From an uncultured Clostridia bacterium (lineage in GTDB: Bacteria; Bacillota; Clostridia; Oscillospirales; Ruminococcaceae), in assembly GCA_947630845.1 (NCBI GenBank), contig CANRJB010000004.1:1-40775 (forward strand): a stretch of DNA of 40,775 nt. Reading direction: 5' to 3'. Of this stretch, positions 33,615 through 40,775 are shown one piece after another. The stretch's first letter is position 1. Every line of letters begins with the position of its first letter. Position numbers and translations under genes: made by a program. The notes under the pieces were generated by a model. The model ran no database searches. It saw only the letters and a list, made by a program, of their open reading frames with translations, and was not told the DNA's origin.

Positions 33615-33925
33615 TGTTTTTTCGCCTCCTTAGCGGTGAATGAGGGGACGTTTTGTCAGGAACACATCTCTTTACACTCCTCCGGGTGTTTCCTACCCTG
33701 CCGGGAATAAAAAGCCGAAATCCTTTGCAAGATTCCGGACACACAGAAACATAGCCACTCTTTGCTGCATCCCGTAACCCGGATGTCAGCCGCAGTGTAC
33801 CACTTACTGTGTCAGTATTCCTTGCCGCCCGGTTTGAAATCGGACATACTCCACGGAAATTCCCCGGCAAACCGCCGGCAACCTTCCGCTTCCACGCATA
33901 TCTTTGGCGCAGCCTACGCTGAACC
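33615..33925 (-). promoter_or_regulatory. S10 operon leader
   Basis: About 310 nt of untranslated leader lie between the predicted start site near 33925 and rpsJ. It contains several GC-rich stems (minus-strand TTGCCGGCGGTTTGCCGG region near 33850-33880) and the terminator at 33705-33738. Just before rpsJ is a stem AGGAAACAC with GTGTTCCT that encloses a GGAGGAG stretch. This fits an r-protein autoregulatory leader working by attenuation, with L4 as the expected effector by analogy; the exact class is not established here. Confidence 0.65.
33705..33738 (-). terminator. Attenuator terminator in the S10 leader
   Basis: On the minus strand CCGGAATC (33731-33738) pairs with GATTTCGG (33715-33722) through 8 bp with one G-U, followed by CTTTTTATT. 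It lies about 190 nt into the leader and about 90 nt before rpsJ, so it would stop transcription before the operon unless relieved. Confidence 0.72.
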
Positions 33926-33931
33926 TTTAAT

Positions 33932-33960
33932 AGTATACCACATTCTGTCCTTTCTGTCAA
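33932..33960 (-). promoter_or_regulatory. Promoter of the S10-spc-alpha cluster
   Basis: On the minus strand, TTGACA (33955-33960) and TATACT (33932-33937) have a 17-bp spacer. No other promoter of this quality was found for the ribosomal cluster, so it probably drives the whole set. Confidence 0.85.
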
Positions 33961-34008
33961 GGGCATCCAATTCGTTTTGCAGATTTTAATTGTAAATTTT
34001 TTGTGAAC

Positions 34009-34041
34009 AAAATTCCCGATGCATCAGACATCGGGAATTTT
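34009..34041 (-). terminator. Terminator of the MoxR/VWA operon
   Basis: A 13-bp perfect stem (AAAATTCCCGATG 34009-34021, CATCGGGAATTTT 34029-34041) with a 7-nt loop begins 3 bp behind the MoxR-type stop. On the minus strand a U-rich tract follows, with more further on (AAAAAATTT region). It insulates the S10 promoter. Confidence 0.85.
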
Positions 34042-34043
34042 TG

Positions 34044-35555
34044 TCAGTCAAGACTCAGACTTTCGATCTGGGAGATGATCTCCTTTTGCCGCTCCCGGAA
34101 CAGGAGCGACTTATTGTGGATAAAGTATTCTTCCACTCTGTACTTGGCAAGGAAGCGTGCCGTGTGGGGATTTGTGGTCAGTTCTGCCACAAGGATGCTC
34201 AGCTCCCTGCCATCCGTGAATACCTCATCACAGAACCGGAACATATTCGAGACATGAGCCGATGTCGTTTCCACCGAAGCAGTCAGCCCCTTGACCCTCC
34301 GGTCAAATTCCGTTTTCACAACGGCAAAGGCATCACCGTCCGACTGCTGCACCAATCCGGTCAGTTCCCGGAGAGTCCGGATGAGACGGGTCAGGGCACC
34401 CTGCTGTTCATCGGTCAGGCTGTTTGCCTGCAATCCCTTGTCAAAGCGTTCTTTCTGCACGGCAGTGATCGTTTCGAGGAGAGCAGCCCCTTCTGTAGGA
34501 TGTACTGCGACCCGTTCCTTGAATTGCCGCAGCAGCGGCAGCAACTCAGTCAGGTGTGCATCCTCATCCATTGCCGCTTTCATTTCCCCCATGACAGCTT
34601 CGAGCAGCAGACCAAGCAGAGAATACCGTTCATCAAACCTTGCTTTGGCAGCACGGGATCTGATCTGGGCATCTGCCGTGCCGTTCAGGATAGAAGGGAT
34701 CTGATAATCACTCTTGTATTTGTTGTAAAGGTCGTAGTAGGCGGCAAAATGTGATGCAATCTCTTCATCCTGTAAATACTGGCGGATGAGGTTCAGATCC
34801 ACCGTCATGCCATGCTGCTCATAGAGCATGATCATCTGACTCAGGTCATCCCATCCCCGTGCAGTTACAAACTGCTTGCCGTCCACCGTGGACTGCACCC
34901 GATAGAAACGGTTCATGTAGTTGTTGTCGTTTCCGAGATACGTCAGCACAGCGGCATGGATGCCTGTCGCATAGGCATATTCTTTCCAGACATTGAAGTC
35001 AGCCTCCACGTCGATGCGTTTGAGTCTGTCCCATGTTGCAATGTCAAATTCCCGTACCGCATGGTTGTATTCCGGCGGATTGCCTGCCGTCACAACCACC
35101 CATCCGGGTGGAACGGTATGCCTGCCAAAGACTTTATATTGTAAAAATTGCAGCATAATGGGCGTGAGTGTCTCTGAAACGCAGTTGATCTCATCCAGAA
35201 AGAGAATTCCGTTCTTTACGCCCGACTGTTCCATCAGCTCATAGACTGATGCAATGATCTCACTCATGGTGTATTCGGAGATGTCATATTCCGTGCCTCC
35301 GAAATTCACATGCCGGATAAGCGGCAGACCGAGGGCACTCTGCCGTGTGTGATGGGTCATGGAATAGGACAGCAGACCGATGCCCATTTCCGAAGCGATC
35401 TGCTCCATGATGGCGGTCTTGCCGATGCCGGGCGGTCCCATGAGAAAGACCGGACGCTGTTTCTGTGGCGGAATTACATACCGTCCCAATTCATCCGTAG
35501 TGAGATAGGCAGTCACGGTATGTTTGATCTGCTTCTTTGCTTCTCTGATGTTCAT
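34044..35555 (-). CDS. MoxR-type AAA ATPase
   Basis: This 503-residue ATPase of the MoxR branch of AAA+ proteins has Walker A GPPGIGKT (40-47), Walker B LFLDEIN (118-124) and a sensor-like VVVTAGNPPEYN (~150-162), followed by FDIATWDRLKRIDVEADFNV. MoxR ATPases work with VWA-domain partners as metal-insertion or remodelling chaperones. Residues ~290-503 are an additional helical, coiled region without a recognised domain (QFKERVAVHPTEGAALLETI). The start at 35555 has GGAGG 6 nt upstream, and the upstream VWA stop ends one base before it, so the two are one translation unit. This C-terminal extension makes it longer than canonical MoxR (about 330). The target is unknown. Confidence 0.85.
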   Translation of the reverse strand: MNIREAKKQIKHTVTAYLTTDELGRYVIPPQKQRPVFLMGPPGIGKTAIMEQIASEMGIGLLSYSMTHHTRQSALGLPLIRHVNFGGTEYDISEYTMSEIIASVYELMEQSGVKNGILFLDEINCVSETLTPIMLQFLQYKVFGRHTVPPGWVVVTAGNPPEYNHAVREFDIATWDRLKRIDVEADFNVWKEYAYATGIHAAVLTYLGNDNNYMNRFYRVQSTVDGKQFVTARGWDDLSQMIMLYEQHGMTVDLNLIRQYLQDEEIASHFAAYYDLYNKYKSDYQIPSILNGTADAQIRSRAAKARFDERYSLLGLLLEAVMGEMKAAMDEDAHLTELLPLLRQFKERVAVHPTEGAALLETITAVQKERFDKGLQANSLTDEQQGALTRLIRTLRELTGLVQQSDGDAFAVVKTEFDRRVKGLTASVETTSAHVSNMFRFCDEVFTDGRELSILVAELTTNPHTARFLAKYRVEEYFIHNKSLLFRERQKEIISQIESLSLD

Positions 35556-35556
35556 G

Positions 35557-36939
35557 TCATTCCTCCATAATATCTTCTGTCTCAAGGATCACACGCATTG
35601 CCCACGTCGGTACTTCGTAATTGTTCATTTCATCATCCAAAAAGAGAAAGGCAGTCTGGTAAGGCGGCGGAGACTGCGGATAGGTACCGAGCCCATCGGT
35701 AAAATACAGCAATCCTTTCAGGTTACGAAATTCCTTTTTGTCGATCAGCTCCTGTACATAGCGGAACACCGGACGAAAATCCGTTCCTCCGAAGCCGTGA
35801 AACTGCATCGTTTTCAGGTAGCTGTCAAATTCTTCCTGTGTGGTGATTTTCACATTCTCCTGCACGGCAGCATCACACTGGATGATGTGAAGATTGATCT
35901 TAGAAAAGAAGCTTTCCTGTGATTTGAGGATGTTGTAGGTTTTCTGGAGAAATCGCTGCACAGTCTCCCCCTGCACGGAACCGGACGTGTCGATGGCAAT
36001 GACAAATTCCCGGATACGTCTTGCATCCTTATATTCAAGCGGTTCGATCAGCGGCATATTCCCATAGAGCTGTATACCGTAGGAATAAAAGCTGTAGTCG
36101 AAGGTATCATCATCAATGTGCATGACTTCCCCATAGACAGAGAATTTCCGCAGAAAATCTGCATAGTCATAACGTTCTCTGTGCAGGGCTTTCAGATTCT
36201 GGAGAAAATGTCCGGCATGCTTGCCCTGCCCCTTAGAGAAGGTTTCAAGGTCAACCTGTATCTGCCGGGAAAGACGGTTCCATGCCTCCTTTGCCTCATC
36301 CGGCGTCATCGCTCCAAGTCCTTCGTCCTGCATGTCGCTCTCGTCTGCATCCCCCGGCGGTGACGGATATCCCATCCCTTGTCCCCCTCCCGGTGTAGCC
36401 GCAGGTACATACCAGAGTCTGTGATCATCCATCCGGAACAGGGATTGCATCTGTGCATATTGGGAATCCGCAAGCTGCATGTCAAGCAGACAGCGGTAAA
36501 TCTTTTCTGCCGTCATCAAGTCTGTCCTCTTGTGCATCATCTCAAGTACAGGGATCTGCACTGCCTCACAACTGTCATCCACACAACCGAGCGCAAGATC
36601 ATGCAGCATCTGCTCCACTGCAATATCACATGCCAGATCCCACAGATCAAACCGTACTCCAGTGCCTACATACGGGTGCTGGAACACGCAGTGCAGCACC
36701 GAATGCAGGTAGATACGTGTGATGCGCAGGCTGTTTTCCCGGAACATCCGCAGCACGAACCGGCTGTCATAGTAGAGATGTCTGGTATCAGTCCCCATGC
36801 AGCCGCCCTGATAGGGAACAGGGACAAGCCGGCTGACAGCACTGTCCATAAAGCGCAGATTCAGAAACAGATTGTCCCGTGAGAAGCCCAGAACGTGCCG
36901 TGCCAACTGGTCGGCACGCAGGATTTCATCTTCTGTCAT
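35557..36939 (-). CDS. DUF2201/VWA-domain protein, MoxR partner
   Basis: This 460-residue protein has two parts. The N-terminal part (~1-230) resembles the DUF2201 putative metallopeptidase domain, with HSVLHCVFQHPYVGTG (HxxxH at His79 and His83) and FDLWDLACDIAVEQML. A Gly/Pro-rich linker follows (GGGQGMGYPSPPGDADESD). The C-terminal VWA domain has a complete MIDAS: DTSGS (317-321), Thr386 in GGTDFRPVF and Asp415 in FTDG. In the MoxR-VWA pairing the VWA protein binds a client and the ATPase remodels it. GGAGGGGG lies 6 nt before the ATG. The HxxxH motif lacks the usual Glu of HExxH, so peptidase activity is doubtful. Confidence 0.82.
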   Translation of the reverse strand: MTEDEILRADQLARHVLGFSRDNLFLNLRFMDSAVSRLVPVPYQGGCMGTDTRHLYYDSRFVLRMFRENSLRITRIYLHSVLHCVFQHPYVGTGVRFDLWDLACDIAVEQMLHDLALGCVDDSCEAVQIPVLEMMHKRTDLMTAEKIYRCLLDMQLADSQYAQMQSLFRMDDHRLWYVPAATPGGGQGMGYPSPPGDADESDMQDEGLGAMTPDEAKEAWNRLSRQIQVDLETFSKGQGKHAGHFLQNLKALHRERYDYADFLRKFSVYGEVMHIDDDTFDYSFYSYGIQLYGNMPLIEPLEYKDARRIREFVIAIDTSGSVQGETVQRFLQKTYNILKSQESFFSKINLHIIQCDAAVQENVKITTQEEFDSYLKTMQFHGFGGTDFRPVFRYVQELIDKKEFRNLKGLLYFTDGLGTYPQSPPPYQTAFLFLDDEMNNYEVPTWAMRVILETEDIMEE

Positions 36940-36966
36940 GGTATCCCCCTCCGGATCATGTCAAAG

Positions 36967-36999
36967 AAAAGGCAAGAACTTTATCTGTTCCAGCCTTTT
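36967..36999 (-). terminator. Terminator of the PBP-GGDEF gene
   Basis: On the minus strand AAAAGGC pairs with GCCTTTT, with an inner GAAC/GTTC stem and a 2x2 internal loop, followed by CTTTG. It lies just behind the GGDEF gene stop and before the VWA gene start. Confidence 0.65.
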
Positions 37000-37014
37000 C
37001 GATGCAATGTTGAC

Positions 37015-38919
37015 TCATGCCTTCCGCAGATAACGGGAAGTCTTTTTGCGTTTTTTCTTTTCGTACATCATCTGATCGGCAGCGGTGATCATGTTAAAGA
37101 GGGTGACCCCCGGTTCAACATGGGCAATATAAGTACCGACACTGGCGGACAATTCATAGGGCTTGTGGAGAATGTTGTTGATATCGCTGAGTTGTTTGGA
37201 GAAGGCACGTTCAAGTGCCTCGGCATCATCCTCTGAATAGCCTGCACCCAGAATAATAAATTCATCTCCACCGAACCGTGCGCAGATCTGTCCCGACGAG
37301 CAGCAGTCATGAATAACAGAGGCAAGCCGCTGCAAAGCAAAGTCACCTTCCTTGTGACCGTAGTTGTCGTTGATGAGTTTCAGCCCGTCCATGTCGATGA
37401 AGGAGATCAGGAGTGCCTCACCGCTGTCCTCACAGCGATGATAGAGGGCATCCGCCTCACGGATAAAGCCGTTCCGGTTATAGATGCCGCAGAGCGGATC
37501 AATGACATAAAGCCTGTCAAGCTCGTTGATGACATTATTAAGATGCAGGAGTTTACGGATGTTTTCAATAGAATTGGAGATATTCATCATCAGCGAATGG
37601 CACAGCATGCTTTTGGTGGGGAATTGACTATTGGTGATGATATAGTAACCCAGACACCGCTCCCGGAAATGCAGCGGCAGGAAATAACTGATATTACCGC
37701 CTTCTTCGAGCGGTACAGGGTACATCTGCGTACTCGGGAAACTATCCACTGCCCCGATGCCATCCTTTGTCCAGATAAGCGGGGCACTCATGGTCTTGGT
37801 ATAGCCATGGATCTGGTAGTCTGTTGATCTGCCGGTGACGGAACCTTTCCATTCTGAACAGAGACACAGACAGCACTGCTCACAATCCAGCTCATGCAGG
37901 AATTTCCCGATGACGTTAAGACACTCCTCCACATTTTCCGTCTCAGCCAGTTCAGAGGTGATACGGTTGAGCAGGGAGATATCCGAGCGGCAGCTATTGA
38001 TGACTTTGAAGGTGCTTATTTTATAGCGTTTGAGGTCTTCTATGACAGCGTTCCGGCAGCCGCAGCTTTCGGAGAACACAGATGCCGCACGGAAATGCGC
38101 TGTTTTTTCGCAAGCCTCCCCATTTGCCGCACGGATGACCATTTCACACGCCTTATAGCCGACCTTGAAGAGCGGTCTTGCGACGGAAGTCAGGGCAGGG
38201 TAATGATGTCTTGCATTATAGGTATTGTCAAAGCCGGTTACGAGGATATCTTCCGGCACACGCTTGCCGTATTTTTCGAGCATCCTGATCGCACCGAGTG
38301 CCATAGCATCGTTTGCGCAGATGATGGCATCTGGCAGGGGCAGCCGGGCTTGAAACAGCTCTTCCACAGCCCGTTCTCCGTCCACATTCCGGAACTCGCC
38401 GAAATAGACCCGTCTTGCATCGACGATAAGCTGATTTTCAGCCATAACATGGAGATAAGCTTCATATCTGTCCTGTGCTTCGGGGTTGGAGAGCGGACCG
38501 GAGATAAAGTTGATGACCTTTGCGCCGTGTTCCTTGATGACATGCTGTACGATCTCACGCATGGCTTTGGTGTTGTCGATCTCGATGTTATAGAAATCAG
38601 GGTCATCATCGCCGTCGAGGGTAACGGCAGGAATGCCGGCTTCTTTGACACGGTCGATGATTTTTTTCTTTTCGTTGGTATCGCAGACGGTGTTGGTCAT
38701 CAGGATGACCCCGTCAAACAGATCATAATTGGCAAGCTGATAGATGTTATATTCACCAATATCATATTTTCCGCTGGCAATGACACCCCCGAATGCCGCA
38801 AAGCAAGCGACGTTGGCATTCAGTTTTTTTGCGGCAGCGGAAATGCCATCAATGACACTGTTCTGATATTCTTCATCGATACCTGCCACAATGACGGCAA
38901 TTTGTTTAGGTTCTGACAT
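37015..38919 (-). CDS. LacI-like ligand-binding protein fused to GGDEF domain
   Basis: This 634-residue soluble protein joins a sugar-sensing domain to a diguanylate cyclase. Residues 1-~285 are a LacI/periplasmic-binding-type fold (AVIVAGIDEEYQNSVIDGIS, NFISGPLSNPEAQDRYEAYL, AIICANDAMALGAIRMLEKY, ILVTGFDNTYNARHHYPALT), but without a helix-turn-helix, signal peptide or membrane segment. Residues ~300-460 may be a GAF-like domain with four Cys (CEQCCLC). The GGDEF domain (~465-625) has DMDGLKLINDNYGHKEGDFA and an intact GGDEF at 550-554. No RxxD inhibitory site is present five residues before it. It should make c-di-GMP in the cytoplasm in response to a small ligand, perhaps a sugar. A consensus promoter lies 33 bp upstream. 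Confidence 0.85.
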   Translation of the reverse strand: MSEPKQIAVIVAGIDEEYQNSVIDGISAAAKKLNANVACFAAFGGVIASGKYDIGEYNIYQLANYDLFDGVILMTNTVCDTNEKKKIIDRVKEAGIPAVTLDGDDDPDFYNIEIDNTKAMREIVQHVIKEHGAKVINFISGPLSNPEAQDRYEAYLHVMAENQLIVDARRVYFGEFRNVDGERAVEELFQARLPLPDAIICANDAMALGAIRMLEKYGKRVPEDILVTGFDNTYNARHHYPALTSVARPLFKVGYKACEMVIRAANGEACEKTAHFRAASVFSESCGCRNAVIEDLKRYKISTFKVINSCRSDISLLNRITSELAETENVEECLNVIGKFLHELDCEQCCLCLCSEWKGSVTGRSTDYQIHGYTKTMSAPLIWTKDGIGAVDSFPSTQMYPVPLEEGGNISYFLPLHFRERCLGYYIITNSQFPTKSMLCHSLMMNISNSIENIRKLLHLNNVINELDRLYVIDPLCGIYNRNGFIREADALYHRCEDSGEALLISFIDMDGLKLINDNYGHKEGDFALQRLASVIHDCCSSGQICARFGGDEFIILGAGYSEDDAEALERAFSKQLSDINNILHKPYELSASVGTYIAHVEPGVTLFNMITAADQMMYEKKKRKKTSRYLRKA

Positions 38920-38951
38920 GAGCTTTCTCCCCTTTTCACTTCATTACTTAC

Positions 38952-38980
38952 ATTATACAATATTGTATTCACTTTGTCAA
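38952..38980 (-). promoter_or_regulatory. Promoter of the PBP-GGDEF gene
   Basis: On the minus strand, TTGACA (38975-38980) and TATAAT (38952-38957) are a perfect consensus with a 17-bp spacer. The start near 38945 leaves a 26-nt untranslated region with GGGGAG. Confidence 0.88.
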
Positions 38981-39259
38981 GAGGTTTTGTGTGATTGGAC
39001 ATATCTGATGTGTGCCCTCCGTTTTCAGGCAGAGCAATATGTTTCAGCACAGAGAGGTATTACTTATATCTATGAAATTGTAAAGTTTTCGGCTGTATCC
39101 GGAGTAAGATCGGCATTTTCCTTGGAGATATCCCGTGCAGAAAAACTGGAAAGCAGGTTTTCCATGTCGATAAAATGCATATATTTTGGACTTGTTTTAG
39201 TGATATGTTGTGCAAAGTGATGAATATTGCGATGACAGTGTGTTTTTTTCAGAAAACGA
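38981..39259. other. Intergenic region between divergent promoters
   Basis: This AT-rich stretch lies between the GGDEF and padR promoters. No ORF here has a convincing ribosome binding site. A minus-strand frame through 39070-39447 overlaps padR on the opposite strand and is likely chance. No hairpin with a T tract was seen. Confidence 0.4.
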
Positions 39260-39313
39260 TTGACAAATATATCGAAGTGCGATATATTATATATAGAGAT
39301 TCGATATATCGAA
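39260..39313 (+). promoter_or_regulatory. padR promoter with overlapping operators
   Basis: TTGACA (39260-39265) and TATATT (39283-39288) have a 17-bp spacer. An inverted repeat ATATATCG-AAGTG-CGATATAT (39267-39287) fills the spacer and the -10. A 14-bp perfect palindrome TTCGATATATCGAA lies at 39300-39313, around or just past the start site. PadR proteins usually repress their own promoter through such ATATCGA-type sites, so this is a strong candidate operator pair. Confidence 0.75.
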
Positions 39314-39333
39314 GCAAAATCTAAGGAGGTCAT

Positions 39334-39657
39334 ATGGATAGTAAACTTAAACGGATCTACGTCCCCATGACAGAAAGTGGCTTTTACATACTTTTTTGTC
39401 TGCATGAACCACAGCATGGATATGGTATCAGTCAGCAGGTTCGGCATATGACGAATGGTGAGCTTATCATCAGTGCTGGCACAATGTACGGAACGCTTTC
39501 CAAAATGGAAAAGGATGGATTGATTTCCTTTGTGAAGGAAACCGAAAAACGCAAGCTCTATCAGATCACGGCAACTGGAAAGGAGATACTTGAGCTTGAA
39601 TTACACCGTATCGAACGCTTGTACAAAAACAGCAAAGGAGAGATCATACATGAATAA
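39334..39657 (+). CDS. PadR-family transcriptional regulator
   Basis: This is a 107-residue PadR-type winged-helix repressor. The N-terminal helix-turn-helix domain (~8-85) includes MTESGFYILFCLHEPQHGYG, GISQQVRHMTNGELIISAGT and MYGTLSKMEKDGLISFVKET, all family hallmarks. The short C-terminal helix (EILELELHRIERLYKNS) is the dimerisation part of the short PadR-s2 type. GGAGGTCAT lies directly before the ATG. The stop overlaps the next start codon by 8 nt, so it is coupled to the DUF2812 gene. It should autoregulate through the palindromes in its promoter. The ligand is unknown. Confidence 0.9.
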   Translation: MDSKLKRIYVPMTESGFYILFCLHEPQHGYGISQQVRHMTNGELIISAGTMYGTLSKMEKDGLISFVKETEKRKLYQITATGKEILELELHRIERLYKNSKGEIIHE

Positions 39658-40186
39658 AACCATGATACGTTTTTTTACGATATTCGACTATGAAGAAGAG
39701 GAAAACTGGCTGCGTGAACAACATAAAAAAGGCTGGAAACTCATTAAAATGAAGCTGTGTTTCTACGTCTTTGAGAAATGTACCCTGGAGGATGTGATTT
39801 ACCGGCTCGACTACAAAAACAATACCGAAAACAGCAGCTATTATCAGATGTTTCAGGACTACGGGTGGGAATATATCTCACAATGGTTCGGCTGGCTGTA
39901 TTTTCGCAAGCCGCTTGCAAATGCAGAACAGGATACGGAGATCTTTTCGGATAATATCTCCCGCCTTGACATGCTCAGACATATTTATATGACCAGAATG
40001 CTGCCTTTGCTGATTATATTTTTATGCTGTGTCTTGCCGAATTTCTTTATATTTCTTAAACCGGAACATCCATATGATATGATACTTACAGTTATGTTTT
40101 CCGTTTTATTGTTATTATATATCGGATTGCTCACTTACTGCGGTATCAAACTACAAAAGCTCAGGAAAAAGTATCGTAAAGATTAA
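39650..40186 (+). CDS. DUF2812 membrane protein
   Basis: This 178-residue protein matches the DUF2812 pattern: the N-terminal soluble part begins with MIRFFTIFDYEEEENWLREQ and HKKGWKLIKMKLCFYVFEKC, and includes YYQMFQDYGWEYISQWFGWL, typical of the family. Two membrane segments follow at about residues 117-136 (MLPLLIIFLCCVLPNFFIFL) and ~142-166 (MILTVMFSVLLLLYIGLLTY). The start ATG at 39650 overlaps the end of padR, with GGAG about 9 nt upstream. DUF2812 genes commonly follow padR genes in Firmicutes; the function is unknown, though a role in envelope stress or export is often suggested. A hairpin lies behind it. Confidence 0.82.
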   Translation: MNKTMIRFFTIFDYEEEENWLREQHKKGWKLIKMKLCFYVFEKCTLEDVIYRLDYKNNTENSSYYQMFQDYGWEYISQWFGWLYFRKPLANAEQDTEIFSDNISRLDMLRHIYMTRMLPLLIIFLCCVLPNFFIFLKPEHPYDMILTVMFSVLLLLYIGLLTYCGIKLQKLRKKYRKD

Positions 40187-40197
40187 CGCTTGCCATG

Positions 40198-40228
40198 AGG
40201 CTGCAATTGGCTGCTCCGATTGCAGCCT
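40198..40228. repeat. 10-bp hairpin behind the DUF2812 gene
   Basis: AGGCTGCAAT (40198-40207) and ATTGCAGCCT (40219-40228) form a perfect stem with an 11-nt loop. No T tract follows, so Rho-independent termination is uncertain; it may protect the 3' end. Confidence 0.5.
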
Positions 40229-40294
40229 GTGCAGGGCGTTTCCTGACGATCTGATACCTTCAGGCAAGAAAATTAAAAAAATTGAAAAAACCTC

Positions 40295-40323
40295 TTGACA
40301 AATCCGGAAGAATGTGTTACAAT
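40295..40323 (+). promoter_or_regulatory. Promoter of infC
   Basis: TTGACA (40295-40300) and TACAAT (40318-40323) with a 17-bp spacer. The start should be near 40330, giving an approximately 177-nt leader before the proposed infC start. Confidence 0.83.
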
Positions 40324-40329
40324 AATAAC

Positions 40330-40506
40330 GAAAACAAAGCAGGCACAGCAGTGACTCACCGTCTGACCCGGAATTTCCGGTGCCGAAACGGTCAATAGGT
40401 CTTTTGAAAGCAGGGCAGGATATTGTTCTGCGATGACGTGTGAGTGCAGGTGCTTTGTGTCCGCACTCTTTTTTGTTTCAAATTTTAATGCTTGGGGGTG
40501 CCCGCA
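40330..40506 (+). promoter_or_regulatory. infC leader with attenuator
   Basis: The leader contains an internal hairpin (CCGGAATTTCCGG-type near 40371-40382). It also has a terminator: GAGTGC (40442-40447) with GCACTC (40463-40468), partly paired between, followed by TTTTTT (40469-40474). In Firmicutes the infC-rpmI-rplT operon is controlled by an L20-binding leader with such an attenuator, so I read this as that leader by position. I could not confirm the L20 consensus by eye. Confidence 0.65.
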
Positions 40507-40775
40507 ATAAGTAAGGAAAATAAGGACATGCAGATCAATGAGATGATCCGGGATAAGGAAATTCTGGTCATCGACAGCGATGGGTCGAAGCTCGGTGTAA
40601 TGTCCGCAAGAGACGCACAGAAGCTCGCATACGAGAAAAATCTGGATCTGGTTAAGATCGCACCGCAGGCAAAACCGCCTGTGTGCCGCATTCTTGACTA
40701 TGGCAAATTCTGCTTTGAGCAGCAGAAACGGGAAAAGGAAGCCAAAAAGAATCAGAAAGTGATGTCGATCAAGGA
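40507..40775 (+). CDS. infC: Translation initiation factor IF-3, partial
   Basis: This frame runs off the right edge. The protein reads MQINEMIRDKEILVIDSDGS, KLGVMSARDAQKLAYEKNLD, LVKIAPQAKPPVCRILDYGK and FCFEQQKREKEAKKNQKVMS, an unmistakable IF-3 N-terminal domain and linker. It binds the 30S subunit and checks the start codon. Three starts are in frame: GTG 40498 (inside the ribosome binding site), ATA 40507 and ATG 40528. GGGGG (40494-40498), part of GGGGGTG, lies 8 nt before the ATA, and ISKEN... is where related proteins begin, so I choose ATA. Rare start codons in infC are a known autoregulatory device. The C-terminal half is outside the window. Confidence 0.9.
   Translation, partial: MSKENKDMQINEMIRDKEILVIDSDGSKLGVMSARDAQKLAYEKNLDLVKIAPQAKPPVCRILDYGKFCFEQQKREKEAKKNQKVMSIK

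Noticed and set aside
39070-39447. Minus-strand 125-codon frame overlapping padR
   Set aside because: It has no ribosome binding site, no recognisable motif, and overlaps a well-supported gene and its operators.
40198-40228. Rho-independent terminator behind DUF2812
   Set aside because: The stem is good, but no T tract follows; it is kept only as a hairpin.

Overview
The window looks like a chromosomal segment of a Gram-positive, spore-forming anaerobe of the Clostridia, most likely Ruminococcus or a close relative in the Oscillospiraceae. The evidence is the Firmicutes gene order of the S10-spc-alpha ribosomal cluster (with a KOW-domain gene between map and infA), a small acid-soluble spore protein gene with a forespore-type promoter, strong AGGAGG ribosome binding sites, TTGACA-17-TATAAT promoters and several secreted proteins with dockerin modules of the cellulosome type. 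This assignment is an inference from the sequence alone.

Layout. (1) 1-7.5 kb is an AT-rich accessory block on the minus strand: a truncated tyrosine recombinase, an ECF sigma factor with an overlapping membrane anti-sigma-like partner, and a complete type III restriction-modification pair (mod-res). A 63-bp minus-strand terminator occurs twice in near-identical form, once behind the sigma operon and once behind mod-res. (2) 7.6-10.9 kb holds an SGNH hydrolase and, divergently, a CorC/CNNM-type membrane protein behind a structured leader, followed by a SASP gene. (3) 11.0-17.9 kb is an envelope and extracellular region: a second ECF sigma factor, a DUF4367-type membrane protein, a small secreted protein, a secreted protein with a cohesin-like part and a split dockerin, another dockerin protein, a transglutaminase-dockerin protein and an unknown gene. 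(4) 18.0-34.0 kb is the complete minus-strand S10-spc-alpha ribosomal cluster from rpsJ to rplQ, including secY, adk, map, infA and rpoA. It starts at a consensus promoter with an approximately 310-nt leader containing an intrinsic terminator and ends at a 15-bp hairpin terminator. (5) 34.0-39.0 kb holds a MoxR-type AAA ATPase with a DUF2201/VWA partner, and a soluble LacI-like sensor fused to a GGDEF domain. (6) 39.3-40.2 kb holds a PadR regulator translationally overlapped with a DUF2812 membrane protein. (7) The window ends in infC, behind an attenuator-type leader and with an apparent AUA start codon.

How it fits together. The ribosomal cluster and infC are housekeeping and appear to be controlled by leader attenuation. 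The second sigma factor, the DUF4367 protein and the dockerin genes form a plausible sense-and-secrete module for extracellular polymer or protein handling. The minus-strand block at the left edge is probably horizontally acquired defence DNA next to a decayed integrase. The most interesting unclassified elements are the corC leader with mutually exclusive stems, the duplicated terminator, the split dockerin, the inverted-repeat promoter cassette near 13.9 kb, the tandem hairpins inside the S10 operon, and the PBP-GGDEF protein. No CRISPR array, rRNA or tRNA was seen.
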